The position numbers and the translations under genes are program-made. 64,000 nt of DNA from Chrysomallon squamiferum. Its lineage: Eukaryota; Mollusca; Gastropoda; Neomphalida; Peltospiridae. The notes beneath the pieces are model-generated. The model searched no databases and was not told the DNA's origin. It saw only the letters and a list, made by a program, of their open reading frames with translations. Below, piece after piece: positions 25,318 through 56,299 of this stretch. The stretch is taken from positions 25,395,907 to 25,459,906 of the forward strand of contig CM022679.1 in assembly GCA_012295275.1 (NCBI GenBank), given 5' to 3'. Position 1 is the first letter of the stretch. Each line of letters opens with the position of its first letter.

Positions 25318-28300
25318 TCAGTGTGTACTGTTTTGATGACTTGTATTATTAAAACCTTTTAGATCACTATTAACATCTGTTTGGTTGCCTGCATGTACAT
25401 TATTTTCTATATCTGAAAAAAAAAAAATGACATTATTGTTATAAAGAACATGTTCACTCTGAATTATACCATGGAAAAAAAAAGAAAGTCAAAAGATAAT
25501 TTTAAATATTCACACTCTTCCATTACAAATTTTGCTTAAAAATACAATTACACAGCATATACTTGATATCATTTAGTTACTTTACTCAGAGGTTTTGTGT
25601 TGAGTTACTGTCAAACAATTGCTTACACCAGTTAATGGGTACTGCACATTTTTTCTTAGACTAGAAACAAACACAATGAAATTTTTAAAAGTTATTTTAA
25701 AAATATGTAAAACATGCTTACCACCAACATTATGTAAGCCTTCTGTGGTGCCATTAACTTTCAGCAGAGTTTTAAGTCTCGCTATTTCTTCTTTCAGTTC
25801 TGTTAATTCCTGGAAAAAATATAATTCAAAAAAAAAGTAGAATGTTTGTATTAAAAAGACAGTATATTTTTTAATTACTCATGATGTCTGTTTTTTATTA
25901 TTTGAACTAACACAAATGTTCTTAAATGAATCTAAACATTAGAGACATGTACAGTTGTGAAGTAAGTTTTCTGAACAATGGAGATGATGATATGAATTAA
26001 AAAGCTGTTTTTTTCAAATATATCACATTAATGTTTCTGAAGTAAGTTTTATGAACAACAGATGAGCATATCAGTTAAAAACTATTTTTTTCAAATATAT
26101 CATATTAATGTTTCTATCTACCATACAAACGTTTTGCAAAACACGAATTAAATTAAACAAACATCTAGATTTAGCAGCAAGCAAAGGACTTAATTTGGCA
26201 AGACCTGTTTGCATTGTTCAAGTGTTTCAGAATTTCCAGTTTTGTGTTGTTCTGCCATTGCATTATTCCCATTAACTTCATCTGTCAGGTATTGTTTAGT
26301 TTTGGCTGAGATGTAGAGTCCAGCATCTTCAAAGATTTTATTCAGTTTTTTCATGTACCCCTAAAAATAACGACCAACAAAAGAAGACAAACATTTCAAG
26401 GTCCAATTTGAAATACAAAAAAAATGCTTTTACAATGTACACACACAAACATTTATTTGTATCAATAAATACAATTTTTTTTAAAAGATGCCTTAATTTA
26501 TTTTGATGCTGTTAATGAAATAGTAAAATACAGATCTAAATGACAACGTCATTAAGTTTATTTGAAAAAAAAGTAAGATACATCAGTCTGTGTACCTGAT
26601 AGTAAAAGAAAACAAAAATATGGTCATTTAAAACATTTTAAACATGGATTCCAACAAGTTTTAAATTTAAAAATGATTATTATAAAATCAAAATTTATTA
26701 CCTTACCTTTTGTGTTATTTCCTTTCTCTCTATCAGACTTTCTAGTTGATTCCATCTGTCTTTTTGATCTGGTGTTAAAACAGGATAGACCAGCATGGCA
26801 AAATGATGACACACCAGTGGAGTTTTAAATTGTAGTTCATATTCACAAGTTTTTGTTTCAGTCACATTTGTGATCTCACTTTTGTTCCCACAGATTAAAA
26901 CAACCTTTTGAAAAACAAAAAAAAATTCAAAATTCAAAACAAAAAAATAGAAAGGTATATACTGGTCTGACTACACTTAATAATGAATTAACTTCTATTA
27001 TTTAAGAAGTCTTAGAGAAATAACTAAATAAGATATTTAAGATTTTTATTCATCAGTTTTCTTGTATAATTTTAAAAAACAAAAGAAATCAAGTATTAAA
27101 AAGAAATTTAAACATTAAGATTTATTTTCCTCACCCTCACTGATCTGAATTTCTCCCCACATGAATCCCCTTCCCTCAGTAACATGGCAATAAATGTGTT
27201 GTTTTCAATCTCCCAGTCTTGCCACACTCTTGAAAATAAAATAATTGGTATTAAAATTCAATAACAGCTGATAAATAAAAAAAAACCTGTATAATTTGTT
27301 ATCAGCTTATCACTTATAATTTTAATTTAAATAAATATACATACCCTAGCACACCATTATAAGGATTCCATCGAAGACTCTGCTCATGCTGGGAAACATT
27401 GTAGAAGGGACAGAATTTATATTTGTAACTGTTAAAGAGAGCAGAATTGTAATTATGAACATATTTAATAACCTAAAAGGTAAAAAAAATTACTTAAAAG
27501 ATTGAATAAACAAAACTTGTCAGTATAGTTTCTTAATTATACTTTCACAGAACAAAAATCATTTACAAATTAAGTATTTTTCTAATGACATTCATAAAAT
27601 AATAGCTCTCATATTCAAATGGTTGGATTGGGATATAACTCATTACGAGCACCCTGAACATCATATCTTGTGTTTTAGCACTAAAAAGTACATCTGTATT
27701 ATCATCAAAAATAAATGTTTTAAAGCACATACATTTCTTTCTCTCTAAAATATAAAAACTTCACATAGACAAACTCAAAAATAAAAAAATTAAAATACTG
27801 ACTAACTTTTCTTCTGTTTTTGTAAAACATTTTCCTAAAAGTCTTTTCAGATGAGGTGGTCCTGAAAAATTGGCAGGTTTTATACGCATCTTCAGTGACT
27901 GCTCTTGAGGTTGGTAAAAATTATTCATTCCTGCATAGCTATAAATAAAGTGGATTATACAAATTAATAATTAATCAGGTAGGTGTTTACAAATCTGTTT
28001 CAAGACATTAATGGTTACATTTATAACAGTTAATTTTTACATCATATATTATCTAAAATGAAATGAATATTTTACATAATATCTTCTTGTTTTTTTTTTT
28101 TTGGTTGTTTAATTTTAATTTTTTTTATCAAAAGTGATTTTTAATTTTGGGTGTTTAGTAATTACTTGCCCATAACTTGATGGCTCATCCACTATTTTCA
28201 TATCTACCATGTCACTCAAAACATCTATGAAAAGAAAAAGAATTAAGTAAAAACCAAAAACTCCAAAACAAATACTGATGAACTCATATGCATGTTATCT

Positions 28301-28898
28301 CCACTATGTCAAACACAATTAGATTTCATAGAAGGTATCTATTTATTAATCACCTATTTGTGCTTTATATGTATAAGCAAAAAATATGAACTTAAAACTA
28401 GTAAACTGAATGACAAATATTAACAGCTAAGTCTATCACTGGATTAAATTGTTAGGCAAAAAAAGCAAATGTTTCAACAGTTATCTCCCCTAGACAGTAA
28501 AACTCAAACAAAAAACAAAAAGGAGAAAAACACAAAAATAAACGTTATCAAAACCTTACTTTCTGGATTATAATCTATATCTTCTGCATAAAAGAAGCAT
28601 TTTAACACAGAAACCAAAATAGTTTACGGTTCATGATGAAACTGATTTTGTAAATGTTCGTCAGGTTTATATTAATATAATACTGATAATATTATTATAT
28701 TATACTCAGGATCTAAGTACCAACGGCAAAGCCAAAGGGATTTGTCTCAGAGACTACATATTCACTATGTATTGAACAAGTGCCACGTGAAACATACTTA
28801 CTGTCAGACAACACAGTTAACAAAATTACTGTTTCCAAGAGCAGAAGAGTATCGTGAAATAAATTTCTGGCAGGTATTCGTTTCGCTGTACTATTCAT
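25318..28898 (-). CDS. GNPTG: N-acetylglucosamine-1-phosphotransferase subunit gamma
   Basis: Ten exons on the minus strand: 28898-28802, 28583-28560, 28224-28170, 27938-27807, 27428-27345, 27228-27135, 26904-26707, 26360-26205, 25809-25722, 25412-25318 (1023 nt, 340 aa; human 305). The N-terminus has a hydrophobic signal-like segment ([13 protein letters not shown], about 18-30), then [11 protein letters not shown] (human MKVVEEPNAFG), [48 protein letters not shown] and CGNKSE. ETPLVC-like [15 protein letters not shown] closes the mannose-6-phosphate receptor homology (MRH) domain. FEDAGLYIS and a C-terminal helical [12 protein letters not shown] follow. The protein is the accessory subunit of the Golgi enzyme that adds GlcNAc-1-phosphate to lysosomal hydrolases. 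Intron 3 appears to use a GC donor (GG|GCAAGT); the GT alternative leads at once to a stop. Exon 2 is a 24-nt microexon. Both are inferred from phase. Confidence 0.9.
25959..26117. repeat. Tandem duplication of ~80 bp in GNPTG intron 8
   Basis: Two imperfect copies (25959-26038 and 26039 to about 26117) share GAAGTAAGTTTT at the start and TTTTTTTCAAATATATCA plus TTAATGTTTCT at the end. They differ by small gaps in the middle. No coding role is visible. Confidence 0.75.
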
Positions 28899-29605
28899 AA
28901 TCTAGCCTGTTTTACTTTTCGACCTAATTACAGTAGTAATTTCCTCCCTTCTTCTTGTTACCTCCATGATTTGATCTTAAAGCTAGAAAATCAAATATCT
29001 AGACAACAATTAAACGACATAAATTGTTTTACTTGAGTTGTTTATTATTCCAAATATAATACTGATAAAACTATTGGAGACTGGTAATCGTACAGAATAA
29101 TTGTCCCCTTTCGGATAAAGTACTTACCATTTATAGCCTTAATATTGTAATTTTACGTACTTACAATATAACTGTTAGATGCTTCTGAATTTAGTTAAAT
29201 GAATTACTAATTCGGTCGAAAATGATGGTTATTAATGTGCTTTTAAATTATAAATATTCTACCTTTATGTTTAGATTCAGTAAATATGTATAAGGAATTT
29301 AAATTTGATAAGTTAACTTACACTTTAGACTAGTCGTTTAAAACAATTATTATTGTTTTTCTTTCAATTTATTTACTTTCTTACTTTTTTTAAATTATTT
29401 ATTTATTTTTAATTATTATTTATATATTTATTTATTTATACATTTATTTACAATTTTACTGTTCAGTTTGCAAAAAAAAAAAAAAAGATTTTATTCCAAA
29501 TCGATATTCTGATTATTGATTTATTTGTGTATACATGGTCTGCCATGAGCAATTATTTCAGTTCTTTTTTCTTCTTCTTCTTTTTTTTTTTCGCAGTGCG
29601 CGGCT
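28899..29605. promoter_or_regulatory. Divergent GNPTG-dioxygenase intergenic region
   Basis: 707 bp between two start codons that face away from each other. AT-rich, with TTTA repeats around 29390-29450. Just before the plus-strand gene is a long pyrimidine run ending in CGCAG (29595-29599, approximately), which looks like a 3' splice site. The dioxygenase may therefore have an upstream noncoding exon within this interval. No clear core promoter element was found. Confidence 0.4.
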
Positions 29606-30728
<1,123 letters not shown>

Positions 30729-33254
30729 ACTAGCTATTAATATTATTTCAGATTAAGAATGTAATAAACAGACATCCAGTAGTAGTAGTAGTAGTAGTAG
30801 TAATAGTAGTAGTAGAAGTAGTAGTTGTAGTAATAATAATAATAATGATGATGATGATAGTCATTATCGTCATCATCATCACGGTTTTGTGAAGTTTCTC
30901 TCTATTTACATTCATAATTCGATAGTAGATAATATATGTTCAATATTCATAAAACTGTATGAGTATTCAAAGTGTTGCGGTGTTCTTTTCGGTTCTATGA
31001 TGTCTGTTATGGTAAATGCCTGAGCCAACATACGTGCAATACAAGAGTGTTCAAACACGTATGGTTATATACACACACATATACAATATTTGTTTATTTA
31101 TTTATTTATTTCATTTATTATTAAACAAATATATTATTATTAATTATTTTTTTATTATTATTATTATTTCTTTGGTAACATTTTTTTTATTTCCTCAAAA
31201 GTGATATTCTATTACGATATTTATGTAACAATAATTTCTATAAAATATCAATATTAAAAATTATTTTAATACTATTTAAAAATAAATAAACAAACCAAAA
31301 TTAACCAAGAATTAAGAAAAATATGAGAAAGAAAGGTTCAAAAGAATGAACAGAGCTGTAGGTAAGAATATTATAATATTAGGAACGTCTAAAAATGTTA
31401 CATTAAAGCTCTTGTAACATTGTTCTTTGAGCAACTTGTAAAACTTGTTAACAACGAATATTGTTTTTGGAAACGTTTGTAAACCGAACAACATTTTATT
31501 ATAAGCATATTCGTCTGCCAGTTAATCAGTAGCACCAGCTTATGGTGAAAATATATTTACTGTTGCTAATAACCATTTTTTACCATACAGGTCAAATACA
31601 CTGTATTCATTTTACTTTTAAACGTTTTCTTTTATTTATTTTATTTTGTGTGTGTGTGTGTGTTTATAATTAAAGACTATGAGTTTTTAATAACGTTTAT
31701 AGAAGAAAGGAATCTAAAACGTAAATGATAACGAAACGGGTGGTGACAATTTTAATGTTTCAGTATATTATACATTACTGACTACAATTTCTTAAATTTC
31801 TGAAATCGTACAATAATAATTACGAAATACGTTACATTGTTGTATTTTAGATAAAATAACAAATAACTTCTTCAGTTTCTAACAATAAAATCGAGTACTT
31901 TGATTTTGCAAGACTCCCAGAGTAATACTAGATAACATCTGAAACCAATTTAACCATCCCGTTTGAGTATGGCAGCGGTGACCGTTGTTTTGACATGTCT
32001 ATGTCTATATTACAGCGGTGACCGTTGTTTTGACATGTCTATGTCTATATTACAGCGCACTGTATTCAAGCACGCCTAGCGTGGACAACAGTCTTTGACT
32101 TGATTTAGACAATTCTAAACAGTCGCAAGCTAACATGCACTTTTATAAGTTTACAAGTTAAACCACAGTTCTTTATTTTACACAGAATTTACTATATTCA
32201 AATGTTCTATTTTTAGTCTCAATTATTATTATATCAGAATTTACTCTATTCAAATGTGCTATTTTTAGTCTTAATTATTATTATTATTTATATATTAGAC
32301 CACATTTCTTTTTCTTATATCGAATTTGTCATATTTAAATGTTCTATCCCACATCGTAAATTTTGTTTATTTATTTATTTATTACTGTGTAATAATACTG
32401 TAATCCAAATACAATGTTTAATGTATGTATAACGTGCATGGGGTGTTAAGATAATTAGGAAAAGTAAAACAACAGTTAATTATTAAGACAACAAAACTGC
32501 GTTCAAAAGTGATTCCGTGTGATTGAATAAAAATACAAAAATAACCTTACACAGCCGCATGTATTTAACTATTCCCACAATAACAACTTTTATCTTTTTT
32601 TATTTTCTTTGTTTGTTTTATTTACAATGCTTTGCCTTTAAACACTTGTAAAACCTTTTTAATAAACTTGTAAAAACTTTGGTTTACGGTCATCTCTTTT
32701 TCTAATTCCATTAGCCGATACTAATTAGAGAAACAAGAGTAACCGCGCTCGCGTCCACTAAGAATGACGCAACCAAGAAAAACACACGACCGTTTTAACT
32801 TTATTCCAGAAGTTTCGTGTAGTTGTTACATCAATTAAAATAACAGGAGCGACTCCTGCTCTATCTACAGCACTGACCATTACAACAAATGCGATTAGTC
32901 AGCGAAACAGAGAGACAGAGAGAGAGAGGGGCAACACGATTTGCTGAGTTACATCAAAGAGGAGGCAGTTGCCAGAGCAACAGAAGGAAGTTGGGTCAGA
33001 ACATCGGGGAAATCAAGAACGGCTCTTTTACTGACAGGAGAGGCGTGGCTCTGAGGACGGAGCAATTTGATTGGCAGAAAAATAGAACCGATAGCATGAA
33101 AGAGTAACAAAAAAAAAAAAAAAAAGTAAAAAAAAAGAAAGAAAACGAAATAACTTCAGAAGAAGCGAGATACGTAAGTCGGTCATTTTTTCGGCACAGA
33201 CCAACATCTTTCTGCCAGTTGGTGACTGGACCAGGTTGAGGTCTGCATCCCAAC
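30729..33254. other. Intergenic region and ZCCHC24 5' region
   Basis: After a GTA/TAG triplet repeat and ATG/ATC triplets (30781-30885) comes AT-rich DNA. It contains a perfect 40-bp tandem duplication (31973-32012, 32013-32052), an imperfect ~52-bp duplication (about 32183-32285) with a weaker third copy near 32299-32350, and (TTTA)n tracts. From about 32740 the sequence becomes less AT-rich (gtaaccgcgctcgcgtcc) up to the ZCCHC24 start, so promoter and 5'UTR probably lie in 32740-33254. No other gene is recognised. Confidence 0.5.
31973..32052. repeat. Perfect 40-bp tandem duplication
   Basis: The unit starts CAGCGGTGACCGTTG and ends TCTATATTA; two copies are identical and the next five bases (CAGCG) begin a third. 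Perfect identity in AT-rich intergenic DNA indicates a recent event. Confidence 0.95.
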
Positions 33255-49655
<16,401 letters not shown>

Positions 49656-52005
49656 AAAATCACTGCGGACATTAATCTAGTAACCAAATCTTACATGAAA
49701 TGTCATGAATGTAAATTGTTGAAGGAAATCTTTTAATTCCTTTTTTTTTTTTTTTTTTTTTTGGAAAATGAACAATGGTGCTATTCTTTGTCTCTGCAGA
49801 GTGCTGCAAGCTTGGTTTGACTTTACAAAAGCTTTTTTTGCCTACTTTTTCTGTGTGAATTTTTATATCCAGCATTGTTGGTCTTGGCACTTTGAGACAT
49901 TGCATTTGTCTATGCAAAAAGTTGGGCAGGCTTTTGTTGTCCTGTAACATATTTTGAACCTGTTCTATGCAAATATTTGTCATAGTTGATGATACATTAT
50001 TTTTGATTAAGCCATAATTATGACATTCATTAATATTTCCCCATAAAAATACTGTAGCATCATCACTCTATTTTAAACAGATATTATATATATATATATA
50101 TATAATCTGACAACTATGCTACACTCTTTTTCATTTCTTTTAAATCATTGTGATATCTGTTGACTAGGATACCCATTGTTACATTCACATAATTATAATT
50201 ATTTTAAATTTATAATTCAACTGAAAAAGTAAAAGTTCATTAAAATGTTTTATTTTTGCATAATTCATTTCAATTAGTGCCTTTACTATCACAAATTCAT
50301 CACTTAACAGTCTATTTTTCAAAACATACTTCTACCAAAAAATGACAATATGAAGACACAAAGACAAATATGTAATGACCAAAAACGAAATTAAAAAAAA
50401 AAAAAAAACGTTTTTTGAAAATAAAATCTAATGAAATAATTTACGACTTTGCAGCAGTATTACATATTTTTCTTGTGCCAAAATGCAGTGTATTTTACTT
50501 TTTTTTATATATGTGGAATTGCAGTTTATATTTGTGTAATTATTGTGTGTGTATGAAACTTTTTTTGTTTGTTTGTTTTGCAAAGACCTGTCATTGTTTT
50601 TCATTTTCAATGGACCAGCTTCCTGTGAGCGATCTCACTCGGACTTCCCAACATTCTATCACCGACCAAGAATTGGTTTTGATTTGTAAATTTCTGAAAT
50701 TATTATTAACTTCACAAAACAAAATAGAGGGTCTTTGTCATTATCCAAAGGCCTGAAGGCTTTCTGTACTATGTATATATTTGACAATTTATTTTTTTGT
50801 TTTTGTTTTAGTTATTCAGGGTTTTTTTAAAATAAAAAGATACTATAACATGAAGGAGAAGGATTGTATAAAATTTAATTATCGTTTTCTGTGTTGGTAA
50901 TAATATCATCATGATTTGTAGAAGAGCTTTTTAAAGCAACGTTTTTTTTTTTTATGTATATCAAGTTATTTCCATTCACATTAAGAAATATGTAATAAAG
51001 AACAGAATAAAAAAATATTGTCAGAAGATATTTCACTTTATCTCTAGTAGTAATATATAGGTCCATTTTTAAAAAATATATTTTTTCATTATCATTTCTG
51101 TTGCGGCATCATAATCTGTATAATTCTGATCTTTATTTTGACCCTTTTTCATTTCTGTTTGGTTTATATTGGTTACTTTATGTAAAATATTGTAGCATGG
51201 TGTCGTACATGCTAAATGTATTTCATTCCTTGTATTCACTATTAAAATTGCATGTTTTGTATTATTTATTTTCATTCTTGTGTTTTGAATGAAGTGATGA
51301 TTAATTTCACTGGCGAGCTTTGCTTTGCTTTTTATGACTGAAGACCTGATTCAGGCTTGAATTCAAAACGAAAAACAAAATATATGAAAAGGCCGATAGG
51401 ATGCAATACTTAGTAATTAGTAACGTAGCTTTTTAATAAAACCCCGTATCACATAAAACATCCATGTTTGGAACATTACCTTGTTAAACAATGTTCAAAT
51501 TAATTGTATTAAAAATATGATTTTTACGTGGTAAGACTAAATTTGGAGAAATACACGGTTTTAATTTTAACATTGTTACAAACTATCAAAGGCTCAATTT
51601 TGAAAATTCTTTGATTTCCAAACATCGATGTTTGTCATTTATTACCTGCACTCCTTTAGTCCCAATATTCACCTTTGTTCATAGTCCAGTGATCCTAATT
51701 TTGGCTCAAGATGGAAAAATAACCAACAAGAAATGATGTAGATTTTGAAGTATTTAATTTAAAGATGTTCCTTTGTTAGTCACGTGTTGTTTGTGTGTAC
51801 ATTTAGAATTTTGTTTTGCTTTTAGATGTAGAGAATTTGTTTTGAAAATCTGATGTATATCTTTTCAGTTAGTAAATTTATTATTTTTGACAAGTCAGTG
51901 TATATTTGATGACAGCTCAGATTTCTGTACCACTGAAAATATCAATTTAAAAAGCATATCAAAATTTATGGATAAGTGTGACAAAAAACGAACTAGGAAT
52001 TGTTT

Positions 52006-52048
<43 letters not shown>

Positions 52049-52334
52049 TTTTCTTAATGTTAATATTAATATTTTTTTTTTTTCTTCTTCAAATAATATA
52101 TTATTTTAGATTTATCATTTATCATATGTGAGTATGTATGTATTATCTATATGTATGATAAATATGACATGATATGAAAATATTTAGAATTTGCTTAAGT
52201 AACCGTAACAACATTGTTACATTGTATTTAGACAAAAATAATTCTTGTTTCGTTTACTGTCACATTTTATAATTTGTTACTGAAACAAATTAAAGCTGGA
52301 GATAAAACAGTCATTTTAATGTGACATAGAGAAG

Positions 52335-52367
<33 letters not shown>

Positions 52368-52575
52368 GTATATGATAAATTGAGTATAGCAAAAAAAAAA
52401 AAGTTACCACTGAAGACCAGGCAAAAACTAGACAGTAATAAAACATTCATTTTTTATATATTTGTTTTTTTTATTGTTCCACAATAATTATTAAATATAA
52501 ATTTTTGGGTTTTCATTTTAATTTGTACAATTTTAAATTTTGTTTCTGATTAAATGAAACATTGAAGAATTTTCC

Positions 52576-52610
<35 letters not shown>

Positions 52611-52900
52611 GAATAATTAATTTTCAGTCTTTTTAATCTGTTGTACAGACTGTCACAAAATTTGTGAATGGATATGAGCTCTTGGTTAATATCTGTGTAA
52701 AATGGCTGAATATTATAAATTATATTTTACAAGAAAGTACAAGATAAGCAGTTTATTTAATATCTGCTGTGTTATAATAGACATACCAGAACTGGAAGTC
52801 TATGGAATTAGATAATTATATGTATATATTTTTGTTCTAATATCATTATATTTAAAATACAGATGTAATAAATTTTAGAATGTTTGGAAATTTATTATTT
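49656..52900 (+). other. ZCCHC24 3'UTR and downstream AT-rich DNA
   Basis: No gene recognised. Several AATAAA motifs (50831-50836, 51006-51011, 51435-51440) could end the ZCCHC24 transcript; the sequence alone does not say which. Contains a (TTTA)n tract (52003-52050) and TAA/TTA tracts (52334-52366, 52578-52610). Confidence 0.4.
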
Positions 52901-55900
52901 ATTTTTATTCCATTAAGGAGAAATATATAGTTAGTTATTTCATAACCTTGAGCTCAAAAATGGACAGTATTAAAAATGTCAGGGTTATTAATACCCACAA
53001 AGATTTTTGTGATAAGAAAGAAAAAAAAAAGGTTTCATCTGGTTTGAATGTGAATATTTATGAGCTGTTGGAGACCTTTATTTTTATTATTTGTTTTTTT
53101 ATTTATATTTTTTTAAATCATTTAAAGACATTATTATTATTATTATATTTAAATTATTTCATTATTATTCTCTATTATTACTGTTATATTTATATTTTTT
53201 ATATTTTTAATATATAGAATTTCTTTTTTTTTCTTAACATAAATGTTTTGACTTGTAAAAATAATCAGAAATTGTGGCTTCCATTCATTAAGAAGTGCCT
53301 TAAAATTTAATAAATTTGCTGCCAGTATTAAAAATTATAGTTTTCTTTTAAATGCATTGATATTCAAGATGGCAGAATGATATGCTTGTTTTTTTTTTTT
53401 TTTGCTTTTTACCCTTTATCTGCAAATAAAATTTGTTTTGCAGTGAATCTGAATTTTGTTTTTTCTTGAGTTTATTTATTTTAAAATTAGTTCACATGCC
53501 AAAATTCTTTGGGAATAATGAATCAAAATACAGAGATTGTGAACATCATGAAACATATAAAGGGTGTGTAAAATTTCAAGATTTATGAAGATTTTTTTTT
53601 TATTCCTGCAGCTATATGTAGCTTCACAGAAATTGATATCTGGGATCTGTTGGAAGATGTTTTGAAACTCATCCAGTGAAATAATAATATGCATTTTCTG
53701 TAGGTTATAGTCTTAGTTAAAAATGTCTGGGGCCCTCTCAGATACTGTGGTATGTTTTTACGATTAAAACAAAATTTGTAGTATTGAACTAACACAGATA
53801 CACAGGTAATACTCTACATCAAACTGAACTTGTATTAACATGAACAAATAACTTAAATATAATGTTGTGTACATACAAATGGCTGGTTAATTTTTGACAT
53901 TGCCCTGCTTCTGACAAAATGATATTACAAATAGATAGATGCTTCTTGTTTCCTTTAAAAAAAAATCATAGGTTTTCAACATGGGGTTGTGAGATTGTTT
54001 TTGAACAAGGTTATGTTTTAGTTTTTTTCAACTTGACTTGGAAGGTGGAATAAATAAAAACATGTAGATAGGGTTTGGGACCCATCATAGTGAATATAGA
54101 TTCCTTTTTGACTGTCTTTGGTTGATGAAAATATGGTAACCCTAGATATTATTGTATCAAAAATTTTGAAGGAGGTCATCGGTCATACTGAGTTGCTCAT
54201 AAGGGGTTGCTGTATGAAAAAGGTTGAAAACAAGTGCTTTAAATCAAGACATCATTTAATTAATTTGTACATAGGAATGAAAAGAAATGAAAAAAAAAAA
54301 GAAAGCAAGGAGGATACTCAGTTAAAGGCAAAAGTTTACTTAATAAAAACAAGCTAGTTAAATTAGGTAAATGAAAGGCATTTCATTGCTGTATGCTCGT
54401 TTCATTGTTCACGGTGATGTTAGAACATGATAACATACATGCATCTCCTTATTAATATTCTATTTATACCTTACTAGTTAAAAACTGTTTTTTAAGTGAA
54501 GAGAATCACTTAACCGAATAATAATAATTATTTTTAAATGTGGTTTGGCTGTTTGCACTCTAAATTATATGCACCATGAAGAAAAAAAATGATATAATGT
54601 TTTACGTGATAAGATTATAAATGTATGTAGTTTTTTAGTTTGTTTATTTATTGATTTAATACATGGTTTTTGGTGGGTTTTTTCACTTTCAACTTCCAAA
54701 AACAAGTATGGCATTCATTTCTGGAATGAATACCTGACTTATAGAAACACAGGAACTCTTGTTTCAAATGGCCAACAACATGGCTTCAAGGTGAGTCTGA
54801 TGGAACTTGTCGGTTCTGCAGTTCATATCTGTTGATAAAAAAAAATTCATATATATAATTTATTTCAGAATTCCATAAAGCTCCTTTCTTTATGAAGCTT
54901 CCATAACATTTTATCCATTTTAGACATTAACTTTATCTGGGAAACATTAAATAACCTAACTGATAAATATTGTAGCAATAAAGATTTTTTTTTTTTTTTT
55001 TTTTAAACATTCTTTAAAATGAAATAATGATGAAATAAAATTTATCAATATAGGTAAAAGGATGAAATCAAATTTTTGAAATAGCTAAAGCTAAAATTTA
55101 ATAACCTGGTGTGTATAAATTAAATCTTTAATTTTGCTTTGAAATCTATATTTTGTAAACACAAAATAAATGAACAATGATGAAGAGTTAGGAGACCTGC
55201 TAGTACTTGGTAGGGGTTGTTAGGTTTTTGCAATTTAGTATATATATTTTTTTTATAACATGCATTGTTGTTTATTTTGTTTTAAATAATAGACTTTTCT
55301 TTAGCCAGGAAAACAAAGAGTATTTCATGTGATAAGCCATGCTGAAGGTGAATGGTGGACAAAAACCATATGGACAAAAATTCCTGCTTTCCAGTTAGGT
55401 ACAATACAGCATAACAATTATACTAACTTTATTTCACCCATGTATCTTATTTTTTATACAGTTTACCCAGAAAATATTCCCTCAGGACAACACTGTTTTC
55501 CACTTTCATATATATAAATAAAAAAGAAGTTGCAACAAATCATTTACATCAGATTTTCCAAACACCAGGTAAGAAAATGTAATTCTGGATTGCAGTGATC
55601 TAAAAGAAAGGGCTGGATGATGAGTTTTATTCTTAATATTCTACCATTTTTATTGTTAATTTTGTAATAACTGGTAGCATAAATTTCAAGGCTTATTTTT
55701 TGCAATAATTCAAAGCTTTTAATGGTCTGGTTATTTTTCTTTAATTCGGTGAAAGATAATAACAATTTTTGAACAAAAGACATTTTAAACTTGTACATTT
55801 TAAGTTGTATTTTTTATCCATCACTGAAATTAATACAGCACAGCATTCAATGTAAATCAAGAACAGACCCAGTCTTTCAAAACACAGAGGATGTCATCAC

Positions 55901-56299
55901 TACATAAATATATCTTCAATGTGTTTCATTATTAAAAAACCCAAAAGATAAAGAAAACAACAACAAGAAAAAAAAACAATAAAAAAAAAAACAGCACAAC
56001 AACAAAAAAGCAGCAACAAAAATACAAAACAAAAAAACAAACAATAAGACAATAACTAATCAAAAGAACTGTTTGTCATATGTTTAATTTTTGCATCTGG
56101 TGAGTAAGTTGTAAGTAAGTTGTTGAATAAAAAAATTCATCTGGTCATGATGACTTCCAGATTTACATGTTTCCTGCAGAGGCCATGGACAAAGCAATGA
56201 ACAGACCAGGCATTGTCCATCAGCAGTGTGATGTAACAGCAATTACTTTTAATTAACAGGAGCTGGAGAACAGATAAACATGTGTTGAACAACATTTCT
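52901..56299. other. AT-rich region without a recognised gene
   Basis: Mostly low-complexity DNA. Two short plus-strand stretches are slightly more gene-like: about 54703-54790, which ends at a good donor (TTCAAG|GTGAGT), and about 55312-55390, which follows a TAGCCAG acceptor. Their frames do not join into a recognised protein, so no exon is called. Confidence 0.35.

Noticed and set aside
54703-55420. Two plus-strand stretches with protein-like frames and splice-like ends
   Set aside because: Joining them at the best donor and acceptor gives a stop after a few codons and the result matches no family I know.
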